Shown: one piece after another, positions 23,003 to 33,574 of the stretch | How positions within the stretch are numbered: the stretch's first letter is position 1 | Layout: each line of letters opens with the position of its first letter | NCBI GenBank assembly: GCA_031772625.1 | Contig: CM062818.1 | Location: 1,680,136,167-1,680,200,166, forward strand | DNA from: Pinus tabuliformis | Taxonomy: Eukaryota; Streptophyta; Pinopsida; Pinales; Pinaceae | Length of the DNA stretch: 64,000 nucleotides | Direction of reading: 5' to 3' | Position numbers and translations under genes: made by a program | The notes under the pieces: model-generated | What the model was told of the DNA's origin: nothing | Database searches by the model: none | What the model saw: only the letters and a program-made list of their open reading frames with translations

Positions 23003-23380
23003 TCAATAGATTCTTAAATTGTCTTTTTCTTCCTTCTTCACCTTAGATCCATTCTCTAGATTCAATGACGTTGATTCCATGTCTCTAATAAAATAACTTT
23101 TGTTGTCTCCCAATTCCACTGTATGAGAAGATGATTCCTTTGATATAGTGTGAAGTTGTTTACTCTTCCTTAAATGCTTCACTGTCAATAATCCATGTAT
23201 TATCATCATTAAGTGAACTTGTAAGTGCAACCAAGAACCCTTGAATTCTAACTTTGTTGAATAAGTAATGGAAGATCTTTTTGACACAACTTATTGCAAT
23301 ATTGAATCCCATTCTTATCATAGAGAGAGTAATCATTTCCTTCAAGCCAATGATGTGATCTTCAATCTTCTTTGACCTTA
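23003..23380 (-). pseudogene. Copia protease fragment lying between PBS and gag
   Basis: The minus strand reads NDDNTWIIDSEAF (protease active site; DSG changed to DSE). After a frameshift it continues SSSHTVELGDNKSYFI and MESTSLNLENGSKV, typical of a copia protease. It lies directly after the PBS and before the gag ATG, the wrong order for copia. It is either a rearranged piece or a captured fragment in the leader. Confidence 0.65.
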
Positions 23381-23392
23381 GCTCTGAAACCA
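23381..23392 (-). other. Primer binding site, tRNA-iMet type
   Basis: TGGTTTCAGAGC on the minus strand is one base off the common plant PBS TGGTATCAGAGC. It is adjacent to an LTR end (CTCAACA on the minus strand) and fixes the 5' LTR on its right. Confidence 0.8.
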
Positions 23393-24279
23393 TGTTGAGA
23401 AATCAAAGCAAGTAGATTAGGGTTTGATTCGTCTTTCTTGATAATTACTTGTGAGGTATGTTGGCTTCTTTTAATTATATATTATCTTATATTTCATCAA
23501 GCAATTACAATATTATGTGTGTATGAATATCACAAAAACACAAGACACAAGATGTAGGCACTAGATCAAGGAAAAATCCCCCTCGAGGGGAAGACCCAGC
23601 CAAAAAAATTTCTTCCTTCAATAGTTTTCTTTGAGACTCTTCAACCTAGACATAGACCAAACCTTCCCTCCACACCAAGTAATCCTTTCTAGATCTTTGA
23701 CCCCTTTGCAAAAACACTTCCACCCCAACAACTTCGACTATGCAACAAATTACGACATCAGGCAACAACAAGCAGCAACAAAACTTGGAATACTTTGATC
23801 TCCTAAACTAGGGTATGAAAGGGAGAGAGAGTGGCACCAAAACTTTGATTTCTTTCTTCTCTTTGACCTTGACCCAACTCGCACTCCTTTTGGCTTCCTT
23901 GATCCACTTCTCACTTTTCCTGACTTCTAAAGAGATCTCGAACTATCTTGAGGTTAGATGCTCCAAATGAATTCAATCTCCTTCCATTTATAGGCTCTAG
24001 GTGAGGTCGAATAGGTGTCCTTTAGGCCGACTTGATCTTCATTAGGACGACTTGGTGTGGAGGTTACATAAATCAAATTTTACTCAATAATAAACCTTTT
24101 TAGATGATCTCAAAGCCCGAGAAGGGTATCTTTAATTATATAATGACATATTGACTCATAATTAATCCTAGGAGTCCACAATGGTGACTTCGACTAATAT
24201 AATGATGACCCAAGCATGAAACCCATGCTTTAATAAGTCAATGATATAATAATAAAAATTCTCCTTTATTATTTTGACA
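23393..24279 (-). mobile_element. 5' LTR of minus-strand copia
   Basis: It runs from TGTTGAG at 23393, next to the PBS, to a likely end TTTTGACA at 24279, about 887 bp. On the minus strand CCTATAAATGG (23984-23994) is a fitting TATA box. A CCCCTCGAGGGG-type block near 23580 matches, by position, the GGGTTTTCCC-type block seen in the other copia LTRs here. The outer edge is tentative. Confidence 0.65.
23984..23994 (-). promoter_or_regulatory. TATA box of copia LTR
   Basis: CCTATAAATGG on the minus strand, roughly 590 bp before the LTR end. It is a good match to the plant TATA consensus. Confidence 0.45.
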
Positions 24280-24553
24280 AGTACATTACATAGTGACTCA
24301 TATACATTTATGAAGACTAAACCTAGTTACATTCTTCAACACCCAATTCTCACAAATGTATTTTCATTTGTTATAGTGATGATTCAAAAACTTCCAAAAT
24401 ATTTGATCCATCTACCGAAGGTGTTATCATTCGATAATATGTTCAGTTTAATAAAATTTCATTAGAGAAATTTTGAGGTCTAAAATTGGCCTCCTAAAGA
24501 ATATTATAAATAATAGTGGAAATAATAAAATAAGATTAGATTACATCATCAAA
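24280..24553. other. AT-rich spacer
   Basis: No gene, repeat or LTR edge is recognised between the copia LTR and the foldback element. Confidence 0.3.
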
Positions 24554-24947
24554 TTTTAGAGGGAAAAAAGAGAAAAATACTTTTTCAACTCGTATTTTCA
24601 ACTTATCTCCCTATCGTTTTAGTCCAATTTCAATAAGGAGAACTCATTGGATGTTGAATTTAATTTCTCATCAAAGGAGTACTCATGTTGCATAATTTTG
24701 ATGGACTCCGCTACACAAAAAATGCGAAAGACATGAAAAATGTGATTACAATCACATTTTTCACGTATTTTTCAATTTTCGAGTAGCAAAGTCCATCAAA
24801 ACTATCCAACATGGGTACTCCTTGGATAAGGAATTGAATTTTGCATCGAATGAGTGCTCCTGCTCAAAATTTGATTAAAACCGTAAGGAGATAAGTTGAA
24901 AAAGTAGTTTTCTTTTTTTTTTAATCTTTTTACTTTTTCACTCCAAA
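24554..24947. mobile_element. Foldback (MITE-like) palindromic element
   Basis: The two halves are inverted copies about 195 bp each, meeting at GTGATTACAATCAC (about 24742-24755). Matching blocks include TTCAACTTATCTCC on the left against GGAGATAAGTTGAA on the right, and TTTTGATGGACT against AGTCCATCAAAA. Arm identity is roughly 75-80 percent by eye. There is no coding capacity. A target duplication was not found. It is a non-autonomous DNA element or a foldback repeat able to form one long hairpin RNA. Confidence 0.8.
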
Positions 24948-25164
24948 AAAGGTGAATCATCCCCCATGGTTGACATCATCATCTTGAATCCGATTGGTTA
25001 TAAAGTTTATTTTGGTTGTACATTTTTTAGGCCCATTTTTTACTTTAAAATTTCGCTAATGCTCCTTCCCCTGAGTCTTTCGAACCTCATGCTACCTTGA
25101 ATTTTCCTTCATCTCCGGTTACTCCCATCTTAGTTACCCTTTATTCCAACTTAATGTCTAATCT
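24944..25164 (+). repeat. Left copy of a ~220-bp direct duplication flanking the copia at 25165-33552
   Basis: The text from AAAAAAGGTGAATCATC to TGTCTAATCT matches 33575-33796 with about 5 percent differences. The duplicated DNA holds the start of the plus-strand copia pol relic (SFEPHATLNFPSS in frame). The copia LTR starts exactly after TAATCT, while the right copy runs on uninterrupted (TAATCTTAATTTTAG). Confidence 0.85.
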
Positions 25165-25955
25165 TGTTAAGTTATGGTATATTCTATGCTATGAGAAGTT
25201 TACTTCTTTTTATTATTATTATCCACAGATTAGCAATCACATGTACATTAAGTAAAGTGCAGATAGAACATTAAAAGATCGATAGAAAACAAGCCAAGAC
25301 AAGAGACACAAGATGTGGTGGCTAGCCAGGGACAAACCCCAATATGTGGAAACCCTTTGATCAAATCTTCTTTTATCTTAAATAATTCAACAGAGAGAAA
25401 TAGTACAAAAATCTGATTTGCATTAGCAACAGAAAACTCTAGATCAGCCCCAAACTAGGGCAGGCAATATCTTCCAAATGCCTTCTGAGGAGAGTCAGTT
25501 CCACATACAATGCAGTTCTAAGAGAGAATTTGATGGTCAATGGTGGTCAAACTTCCAATCTACAGTTGCAAACCTAAATTTTGCGTCCTTCCTTCCACAT
25601 GTGTGAGAGAAGAGTCCCTTTCTGCACAGTAGGAGAAGAGCCTCTTTTCTACGCAGGAGAGAGAGAGATGTGATGAGATGATGAGTGTGCAAATGAGGAA
25701 AAGACCTCCTGTATTTATATACAAATGTTGATGATGACTAGATGTGTTTCTTGGGCTTCTAAGCCTACGTGAGTTGCGGTTGGCTTGATAATTATTCCAT
25801 AATCAAATTAAATTCATATCTCCATAAATACTTATCAGAATCGGATGATCTTTAGATCAATCATACACCTCTCGATGAGAGGAATCTAGGAAAAATATTA
25901 TCGTCCATGAATAAGGTGACCCACATGGAGTTTGGCCCTAGTTTCAATTTTAACA
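25165..25955 (-). mobile_element. 3' LTR of the full-length copia
   Basis: 791 bp, bounded by TGTTAAG on the left and TTTTAACA on the right. It lacks the 48-bp-scale insert (about 33018-33065) and the long GA run seen in the 5' LTR copy. The inner edge is set by the adjacent PPT. Confidence 0.9.
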
Positions 25956-25967
25956 CTCCCTCTTAAC
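25956..25967 (-). other. Polypurine tract
   Basis: On the minus strand AAGAGGGAG directly precedes the LTR start TGTTAAAATTG. The copia at 57142 has the near-identical GAGAGGGAG at the same place. Confidence 0.8.
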
Positions 25968-26439
25968 TAGGGAGAACTTCATCAACAATTCGTCTGTCTA
26001 TCGCTACTATTCATCCAAAAAATGCATTGCCCTGTATAGATTGACCCCTTCTCTACTCTACTCTGTTCTGCCTTGTGTTGATCTGCTCTGTTCTGCTCTC
26101 GCGTGAATTATGAAGAAGAAGAAGTGATCAAGGATGTATCATACCATCCTTGATTGACTCAAAGTCAGTCTCAGAGTGTGTAACACCGGTCCCAGACCAG
26201 TCCTCAACCGACCTGATATTAGTGTCATAGTGGATACAACTCCTACCACTAGTTCCAGACCAATATCATTGATCGCAGATCAATGAAGGTAATCCTAGCA
26301 TAGGGAGTACGGTAGATACATCGATGCATCCATCGGTACTAATATGGTCCCTATCCTCATTTCCCTACTCATTGATCAGATAAGAGGTACTTCCCATGAG
26401 TCCCAGACTACATGGGTAGGATGCCTCGACATGAGAACT

Positions 26440-26790
26440 AATCATCCTGTCCACAAGAGAGCGAATCATCTTGTCCAGTGGATGCCACGGAGAACTAATC
26501 ATCCTAGCCCACAGGAGAGCAAATCATCCTGTTCCATAATCGCCATGGAGAACACATCATCTAGGCCTCATAGGAGAACTAATCATCCTGCTACACAATC
26601 GTCATGGAGAACACATCATCCAGACCTCACAAGAGAACTAATCATCCTGCTACACAATCGACATGGAGAACACATCATCCAAACCTAACAGAATAACTAA
26701 TCATCCCGCTACACAATTTTCATGGAGAACACATCATCCAGACCTCACAGGAGAACTAACCATCCAGCTACATAGTCGCCACGGGGTGTC
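26440..26790. repeat. 59-bp minisatellite in the 3' untranslated part of the copia
   Basis: CATGGAGAACACATCAT-type blocks start at 26544, 26603, 26662 and 26721, an exact 59-bp period, with decayed units on either side. It lies between PPT and RNase H. The plus-strand open frame at 26344-26688 only reflects this repeat. Confidence 0.85.
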
Positions 26791-27149
26791 ATAGGGAAAT
26801 TTTTTATTCTTTTACCTTGTACATGTGCACCACCAGGGAATGATGAGTCACCCTGTGGTCATATGTTGCTCCAAGAAGTACCCCACGCCCCCCCTGGAGC
26901 TCCAAGAGCTCAATACATCATACAAGACCCTCATCAGAGGGTTTCTGAATGACACCAAGTCGTTCTCAAAAAGTCAAAAATTTGAACTTTCCTAGGCACT
27001 TTGTCAAAATGTCGGCGACCTGTTCATCTATACCGATATGGTGGAGCCTTATAGCTCCCCACTACACCATATCTCAAATATAGTGGTACCTGATATCGAT
27101 ATGCTTGGAGCGATCATGAAATACGAGATTCTCTGATAAACAAATCCCA

Positions 27150-27890
27150 CTCTAGTTATCACACAGGATCACGGTGGTATCTAATGTAAATCCAAACAGC
27201 TCACTGAAGAGCTTTTGTAACCAAACTGCCTCACAGGTGGCCATGCTAGCAGTAATATACTTTACCTCGATGGTGCTCAAAGCCACCGACTTCTGCTTCC
27301 TGCTCATCCAGGATATCGAAGCAGATCCCAAGGAGAAACAGCACCTAGAAGTGCTCTTATGATCCACCACATTGCCTGCCCAATCAGCATCAGTGTATCC
27401 AAGTAGGCTTACATCTCCGGTAGTGTATCTTAACCCATAAGTAATTTTGCCACGAAGATATCTCAACAGATTCTTGGCACCAATCCAATATATGTGGTGA
27501 GGTTCAACCATATTTTGACTCAATGTGTTGACTGCGAAGCATATATCTGGATGGGAGTTCACTAAGAAAATTAATGCTTCGATGAATTGACGATACTTGA
27601 TGGCATTTCGTAAAACAGGTCCAGCAGCGCTACCGCTTAACTTCTTAAAGTCAAGCTCCATTAGGGTAGTAATAGACTTGCAGTCCACCATACCAAATCT
27701 TTCCAATATCTTCACCACGTATTTTCCTTGAAATAGTAAAATTTTCCTTGGCTTCTGCCAGACTTCAAGTCCTAGGAAATAGTGCATCAGTCCTAGGTCC
27801 TTCATTTCAAATTCAGAAGCCAACTCCCTCTTACATTTGTGAATGAGAGGATTTGCACCTGTTAAAAAGAGGTCATTGTTAACGGGAAAA
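27150..27890 (-). pseudogene. pol: Copia RT C terminus and RNase H
   Basis: The open block 27823-27152 (223 codons) starts SEFEMKDLGLMHYFLGLEV, the end of copia RT just after the catalytic loop. It continues through RNase H: YTDADWAGNVVDHKSTSRCC near residue 141, SRKQKSVALSTIEVKYITA near 173. RNase H ends near 27152. Upstream, the YVDD loop is not complete: the frame meets foreign sequence near 27890. It is one of the longest intact frames in this element. Confidence 0.9.
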
Positions 27891-28104
27891 GTGTCTACTC
27901 AGAACGCCCCTATCCCACTAAGGTGTGACAGTACCTTAGAAACAAACAAGGAAAACTACTTTCGTATTCTTCTTTATGAACTATAAATGAAGAGGAATAG
28001 GATGAACCAACCTGTGTCTTGCACTAGTCCTTTGATCCAATCTCTCTCCTCTTTGACAGCTTCCAGCTACCTACTCCCTTACTTGCCCAGCTTCACCAAG
28101 TTCC

Positions 28105-28918
28105 TGCAAGATCACAGAAGAGGAAAACTATACAAAGACATGGATTCATATTCATAAATAACTTAGGATCAGATTTAAGCTAAACATGCAAATATAACAA
28201 AACATCATTGATACACAAGCATGTAGGAGAAACTCAAATAGTTTTATTGATATAACAAGAAGGTCCAGGAGGAGTTACAACCGATGATTCCTGATCCAGC
28301 ATCAACCCCCCAGCAAAGGAATCCCCTCTTCACCTCCAACAAAGCATAAATCACCCAATGCACTGATCTCTATCTCAAAACCAACAGCAATCCTCTGTAA
28401 AGTACAAAATTCCAGCCTCCGGATCTCTGGGATGATGGATCCATATATAGATGTATGCAAAGAGGATGAGTCAGCTTATGATTTGACTAGTGGCCTCTCT
28501 CTGTCAGTTCTTGCTTCCACTTGGAGACTGAGAGCCTCTTACTCATCCTTGGTCGAACTCAGTGAGGCAAGTGTCATTGGGGAAGATTCTGGAAGCTTCC
28601 ATTGTCTGTCCACCTCGCGGAATGATACTGCCATTTGTCATTTCCCACTCAGCGCACCCTGGTAGTGCATTTAGGTGCGTTGCAACGCACCTAGCTAGTG
28701 TACTGGGGTGCTATGCAACGCAGCTAGCTAGTGGAGCAGCTGAAATGATCCTGACTTGACTGATTCTGAGCAGTTTCTGGTGGAGAACTTCTGGGAGAAG
28801 CTGTAATTGGTTGACCTTGTTCCTCTAGGGGTAGGAACAACACTTTTAGGGACTTAGGATCCCTTGGTTTATGGACATTTCATGCTTAGAACTGTAAGGC
28901 ACAAAAATGTCTATAACA
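28105..28918 (-). mobile_element. LTR of the nested element
   Basis: On the minus strand it starts TGTTATAGAC straight after the purine tract TTTAGGGGGCAAC (28919-28931) and ends near CTTGCA at 28105, about 814 bp. Inside are a TATA-like CTATATATGG (28441-28450) and an AATAAA signal (28243-28248) in that order, as an LTR promoter and poly(A) site should be. It also contains a perfect 18-nt palindrome at 28674-28691. Confidence 0.65.
28674..28691. repeat. Perfect 18-nt palindrome
   Basis: GGTGCGTTG followed by its exact complement CAACGCACC. Part of it (GCAACGCA with CTAGCTAGTG) recurs about 37 bp on. It may be a protein-binding or hairpin site in the LTR U3. Confidence 0.6.
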
Positions 28919-29219
28919 GTTGCCCCCTAAAGTATGAGGCCGTTTATCGGGTGAAATGCTTTATTAGGAGGATCCGAAGTTCTTTCAATGCTGGGAGGAG
29001 ACCTGTAATAAGATACAATACAATACATTATCTTCATACTATTTTCATGATCTAGCTGAGGCGGGCATTCCCATGCTCAGCTTTATAAATTCATTTTTAT
29101 GTACACAGGACAGACAATCGTCTAATGGTAGACTGATGATTCTGATGAAGTCATCATCCTTTTGGTAGGATGATTATCTGTGCTGCAATGCTGTACATGT
29201 CAATGTTTTTATTTTTCCT

Positions 29220-30293
29220 GAATATATATCGCAGCCCGGATGGATGAAACTAGATCCGGGGTCTTCAATCTCGTCCGATCTTCACTAGAAGTACAAGTCG
29301 ATCCATGTGAGAAATGTTTTGAAGTCGAACATGGAAAGACATCGCTTGATTACCAGTCGATGATGTAAGCTGTTAACAAGCGCGAGAGGGATCACCGATA
29401 ATGATAATGACCCACAAGGTACTGCAGTACAATTCACGTGGTGTGAATAAAGGACCTGGCGTCGAACACCACGCAAAATCTTTCGGTCGAAGGTCATTGA
29501 TGTATACCTGTCGCCGGAAGTGAGAAACTTGCCATTGAGGCATGCGAGCTTCAAAGTACTGAAGGGGTGTTCCTAGATCAACTTCTTGGATAATGAGCTG
29601 ATGTCGACAAGAAGCGATCCGTCAAAGGAGGGCCTTAATGAATCCCACGTCAATGACACAGAACGGAGCAAATGATTTTGATGGAGGTGAAAACGATCTG
29701 GTGATATATGGTTTAGGGTGGCGGTCATGAAGGAATGAAGTATAATGTATGGTAGTGGATGGGACACGGGTGACTTCTCTGGATGACTTCTCTTGAACAT
29801 GTCGGCGACACTTATGTGATGGATTGGTAGCATTTACCCCAAGTGTGGATGGTATGGCGTGACCATGGTGATGTGACCGGTGAATGAAACAACCCAACCC
29901 GACTCAGGCACGGAGTGGAAGTGTCATGTTCAAGAGCGACTTGCTACCAATAAAGATTCTTTGAGTTTCTTCCCCATTTTTCCCAAGTCATTGCTGACCA
30001 GTACCTCTTTATTTTTGTCAAGCTTGAGGAGGATAACATATGCTTGTTCTATAATTTGCCCTTTGGGCAAACCCATCGCTATGTTTTAACGAGCCTAGCG
30101 ATAGTGAAACTCGTTCTCGTCTAAAGACAAGTTTGTCGCTGTTAATCTTTTTAACGAGTTTAATGAAAAAGATAACTCGATCCTTTTCATTTTTAGAGAG
30201 CCTGAAAAGGTACGTAAAGGTAACTCTGAAATTCCTTTTTCGTCATCTAATCCCTTAAGTCCGAAAAAGTATAAAACAATACAGAAGGGATGA
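29220..30293 (-). other. CpG-rich segment of unknown origin within the nested element
   Basis: By eye this kilobase holds about 45 CpG, several times the density of its surroundings. Minus-strand open stretches at 29554-29285, 29833-29573 and 30293-30095 show no recognised domain. It could be a captured host fragment, a young insertion not yet eroded by methylation, or a 3' accessory region of the retroelement. Confidence 0.35.
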
Positions 30294-31410
30294 AACAATA
30301 CGTTTACATTATCTTTTTCTTTTGGTTCCCTAGTGTCAGCTTCTTGAGAGCTCCTTAAAGTAGGAAGATTGTTCACCTTGTTGAGAGCCATATCTTTGTC
30401 AAAGGTGATATCATGACTAATTCTCAAATATGACCTTTGACAGGCTACATAGAGTCTATAGCTCTTAGTATTTTCACCATAGCCCATGAAGATTCCTTTC
30501 TTTCCAGATGCACCCAATTTATTCATTTTCTCTTTCGACACATGAAGATATACAGGCTTCCAAAAATTCTAAAATAAGATACGTCAGGTTTCTTACCGAT
30601 GAACATTTCTTTAGGAGTCTTGGAACCCAATGCTTGATGAGGGCATCGGTTTTGTACATATAAGGCGGTGTTTACAGCTTCGGCCCATAGAAACTTCAGA
30701 AGTCTTTGATCTTGGAGCATGGCCCGGATAGCTTCCACAATCGTACGATTCTTCCTTTCCGCCACACCATTCCGTTCAGGAGTATATGGTGTAGTAGTCT
30801 CCCTCTTAATGCCAGCCTCTTTAAAAAAGTCATGAAACTCATTAGATTCATATTCAGTCCCATTATCAGTCCTTAAGATCTTGATCTTCTTTTCAGTTTG
30901 ATTCTCAATCAAGGCTTTGAAGTGTCGAAACCAAGAGAACACTTCATACTTCTTTTTCAAGAAGTATATCTAGTTCTTTCAAGAATAGTCATCTGTAAAA
31001 GTAAGGTAATATGAATATCCTCCCAAGGAGTTCACAAGCATCATACCAGATATGTTTGAGTGAACCAACTATAATATATTGGAGGTCTTGCTTTGGCTTG
31101 AGGGGAATGGTCCCCTTTTGAGCTTTCCTTCGGCACATCCCAGACATACACCTTCTTTCTTTACTCGGAATTCGGGCATCCCTGACACCATTTGTCTTAC
31201 ATCAAGTAGAGCTTTATAATGAAGGTGGGAAAACCTCCGATGCCAAAGTTCGGACTAAAGATATGTGTCAGAAGACATGACACCTAGCGCAATTCCACTA
31301 ACCTGCTATAATGAATCAACTTGAAACCCAAGAGTGAAGGCATGTTTAACATTGTTTTTCCATACACATACCTTGCCATCACTGAAGGTCACCTTGTAGC
31401 CTTTGTCTTC
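30294..31410 (-). pseudogene. Copia integrase
   Basis: The block 30960-30523 (145 codons) holds the core: KILRTDNGTEYES near residue 28 (second catalytic Asp) and NGVAERKNRTIVEA near residue 64 (catalytic Glu). The first Asp (TFTDDYS) and the zinc-binding CLGC/GPFP region lie upstream near 31000-31150 beyond stops. The C terminus (KKGIFMGYGENTKSYRLY) is read from 30541. After the acidic linker near 30310 the frame runs into foreign DNA. It would join the element's cDNA to the host chromosome. Confidence 0.88.
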
Positions 31411-31415
31411 CATTG

Positions 31416-31652
31416 CTAAGATGGACACCAGGTTCTTTTAAGGTTAGGTACATATAATACATCCTGTAAGTGGATCATATTACCTTGATTCAATTTAAGA
31501 GAGACATTGCCTACACCTTTCATGAGATATTTCATATTATCTCCAAGGACAATTTCCAGGTTAGTTTCTTTCTCTATCAGATTATGGAGAACTTCTTTGC
31601 AACCAGTGAAGTGCCTTGAGGCACCACTATCAATAAGCCAATTTCCCAGCAA
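31416..31652 (-). pseudogene. Copia aspartic protease
   Basis: 78 codons with the active site NWLIDSGASRHFTG near residue 4, the flap-side VLGDNMKYLMKGVGNV near residue 35 and the C-terminal LQDVLYVPNLKR. These are hallmarks of copia protease. The active-site D-S-G is intact. Confidence 0.9.
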
Positions 31653-31873
31653 TTCTAAAGGAGTAGAGGTAGATAGAGCATCTAGTAGATAATATTCATC
31701 CAGTTTAATGTCAATAGTATTAGATTCATACCTAGAATTTCTAGCCTTCTTGAATGGTTGTCCTCTTCCTTGATTTATGGCATTCCTTTTACCTATGCTA
31801 TTAGATTTCCATTCATTTGATTGCCATGAGAGGGATTTTGATCATCGTCCTGGTGTGACTCCCTTCTATCAGG

Positions 31874-31914
31874 GCATTCCCTTGCATAGTGACTTGCTTT
31901 ATCACAAATGTAAC
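31874..31914 (-). other. Gag zinc knuckle (CCHC)
   Basis: The minus strand reads CYICDKASHYAREC, which fits CX2CX4HX4C exactly. It is the nucleocapsid RNA-binding finger at the end of copia gag, just before the protease. Confidence 0.85.
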
Positions 31915-32690
31915 ATTGTCCTTTTCTTCCACCTGTAGGTCCAACCTTTCTTTTCTATTTAGTCTCGAAATTATTTCTTTTCTTAGCATGAGAAGAAAAG
32001 GCAGCGGGAGGACCTTTAGGCATGGGCATTTCTTGCTCTTCTATCCTTGTTTCTTCTTGAATTCATCTTGCCATTAATTCCTCGAAACCAGGAATTATGT
32101 TATTGTTGAGAAGAGTAGTCCTGAACACGTACCATTCAGATGGTAATCCTCCAAGGGTTGAGAGTTCCATTTCCCTATTAGTAATAATTTCTCCAATAGA
32201 TAGGAGATCGTTCTTGATCTCGATGATTCTTAAGAAATATGTTTGCATGATCTCATCTTTGCCCTTCTTAATTTCCTTCAGTTAATTTCTAAGAAACAAA
32301 ACTTGATTTGCATCATTAACTTTAAATAAACTCACCAGTCTATTGTAGATTTCCTTGGAGGTGTTCAAATCAGAGATGTAGGCCACCAAACGTTTGTCGA
32401 TAGAGTCGTGGATGATCTTCTTAGCTTTTACTTCCCCCTTGGTCCATTTGTTCCTAGCAGCAGCAGATGCATTTGATGGAGGCTTAGTAATTCCGCCTCT
32501 CACATGGTCCAACACTTCCTATTCTTCTAATGTTAGATCGAGAGACATCTTCCATCCATGGTAGTCAGACTTCTCACGGAGCTTATCCTCAGCAAGGAAG
32601 TGTGTTGAGGACCCCATGAATTCTTTTTGGATAGCCTGCCAATCTTCTCTTCGGTGATTGCTCTTGCTCTTGCTTGGGCTTTGTCTTCAC
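31915..32690 (-). pseudogene. gag: Copia gag
   Basis: Two open blocks: 32515-32282 (AARNKWTKGEVKAKKIIHDS, then LNTSKEIYNRLVSLF) and 32248-32063 (FLRIIEIKNDLLSIGEIITN, then LSTLGGLPSEWYVFRTTL). These are the two halves of the copia gag (UBN2-type) domain, separated by one stop or frameshift near 32280. It forms the virus-like particle shell. Confidence 0.85.
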
Positions 32691-32706
32691 CTCGGCTCCA
32701 ATAACA
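32690..32706 (-). other. Primer binding site, degenerate tRNA-iMet type
   Basis: The minus-strand TGTTATTGGAGCCGAGG aligns to TGGTATCAGAGCCAAGG with about five mismatches and abuts the LTR end at 32707. Confidence 0.65.
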
Positions 32707-33552
32707 TGTTAAGTTATGGTATGTTCTATGCTATGAGCAGTTTACTTATTTTTATTATTATTATCCATAGATTAGCAAACACATGTACATTAATTAGAGT
32801 GCAGATAGAACATTAAATGATCGACAGAAAACAATCCAAGGCAAGAGACACAAGATGTGGCGGCTAGCCAGGGAAAAACCCCAATATGGGGAAACCGTTT
32901 GATCAAATCTTCCTTTATATTCAATAATTCAGTAGAGAGAAATAGTACAAAAATCTGATTTTCATTAGCTGCAGCAAACCCTAGATCAGCCCTAAACTAG
33001 GGCAGACAATATCTTGCATACCGACCGTCGAATCGGCTTGATTCCTTCACCAAAATGTACGGCCTTTTGAGGAGAGTCAGTTCCACCTAAAACACAGTTC
33101 TGAGAGAGAGTCTAATGGTCAATGTTGGTAAAACTTCCGATCTACAGTTGCAGCCCTAAATTATGCGTCCTTCCTTCCACATGTGTGAGAGAAGAGTCCC
33201 TTTCTGTGCAGTAGGAGAAGAGTCTCTTTTTTGCGTAGGAGAGAGAGAGAGAGAGAGAGAGAGACGTGGTGAGATGATGAGTGTGCAAATGAGGAAAAGA
33301 CCTCTTGTATTTATATACAAATGTTGATGATGAATAGATGCGTCTATTGGGCTTCTGAGCCTAAATGAGTTGTTCGTTGGCTTGATAATTATTTCATAAT
33401 CAAAATAAATTCATATCTCCATAAATACTTATCGGAATCGGATGATCTTTAGATCAATCCTACACCTCTCGACAAGAGGAATCTAGGAAAAATATTATCA
33501 GCCATGAATAAGGTGACCCACATGGAGTTTGGCCTAGTTGCCAATTTTAACA
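32707..33552 (-). mobile_element. 5' LTR of the full-length copia
   Basis: 846 bp with TGTTAAG and TTTTAACA ends. Relative to the other LTR it has a short extra block near 33018-33065 and a GA run at about 33237-33263. Differences by eye are about 10 percent, so the insertion is old. Confidence 0.9.
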
Positions 33553-33574
33553 TCCCCCATGGTTACCAATTTTA
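33553..33574. other. Filler between LTR and duplicated flank
   Basis: TCCCCCATGGTTACCAATTT repeats words from both sides: CCCCCATGGTT recurs at about 33590 and CCAATTTTAA at 33541. This is a patchwork typical of template-switching repair. Confidence 0.55.

Larger units (their letters stand above)
27891..30293 (-). mobile_element. Nested LTR-retroelement fragment inside copia pol
   Basis: This stretch interrupts copia pol between the integrase C terminus (EADTREPKEKDN near 30310) and the RT end. It contains an LTR (28105-28918) next to a GGGGGCAAC polypurine tract, 1.4 kb of upstream sequence with high CpG (29220-30293), and 0.2 kb of other sequence on the far side. The exact junctions and a target duplication are not resolved. 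No gag-pol domain is recognised in it. Confidence 0.6.
25165..33552 (-). mobile_element. Full-length Ty1/copia element with a nested insertion
   Basis: The two LTRs (25165-25955 and 32707-33552) are about 90 percent similar by eye and share TGTTAAG and TTTTAACA ends. PBS (32690-32706) and PPT (25956-25967) lie at the proper inner edges. Gag, protease, integrase, RT end and RNase H occur in copia order on the minus strand. An insertion of about 2.4 kb (about 27891-30293) replaces most of RT. Coding is broken by stops. The flanks show an unusual ~220-bp duplication. Confidence 0.9.

Noticed and set aside
26344-26688. 114-codon frame with repeated HHPxxxRE words, at first sight a repeat protein
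   Set aside because: It is the 59-bp minisatellite read in one frame, antisense to the copia, with no conserved domain.
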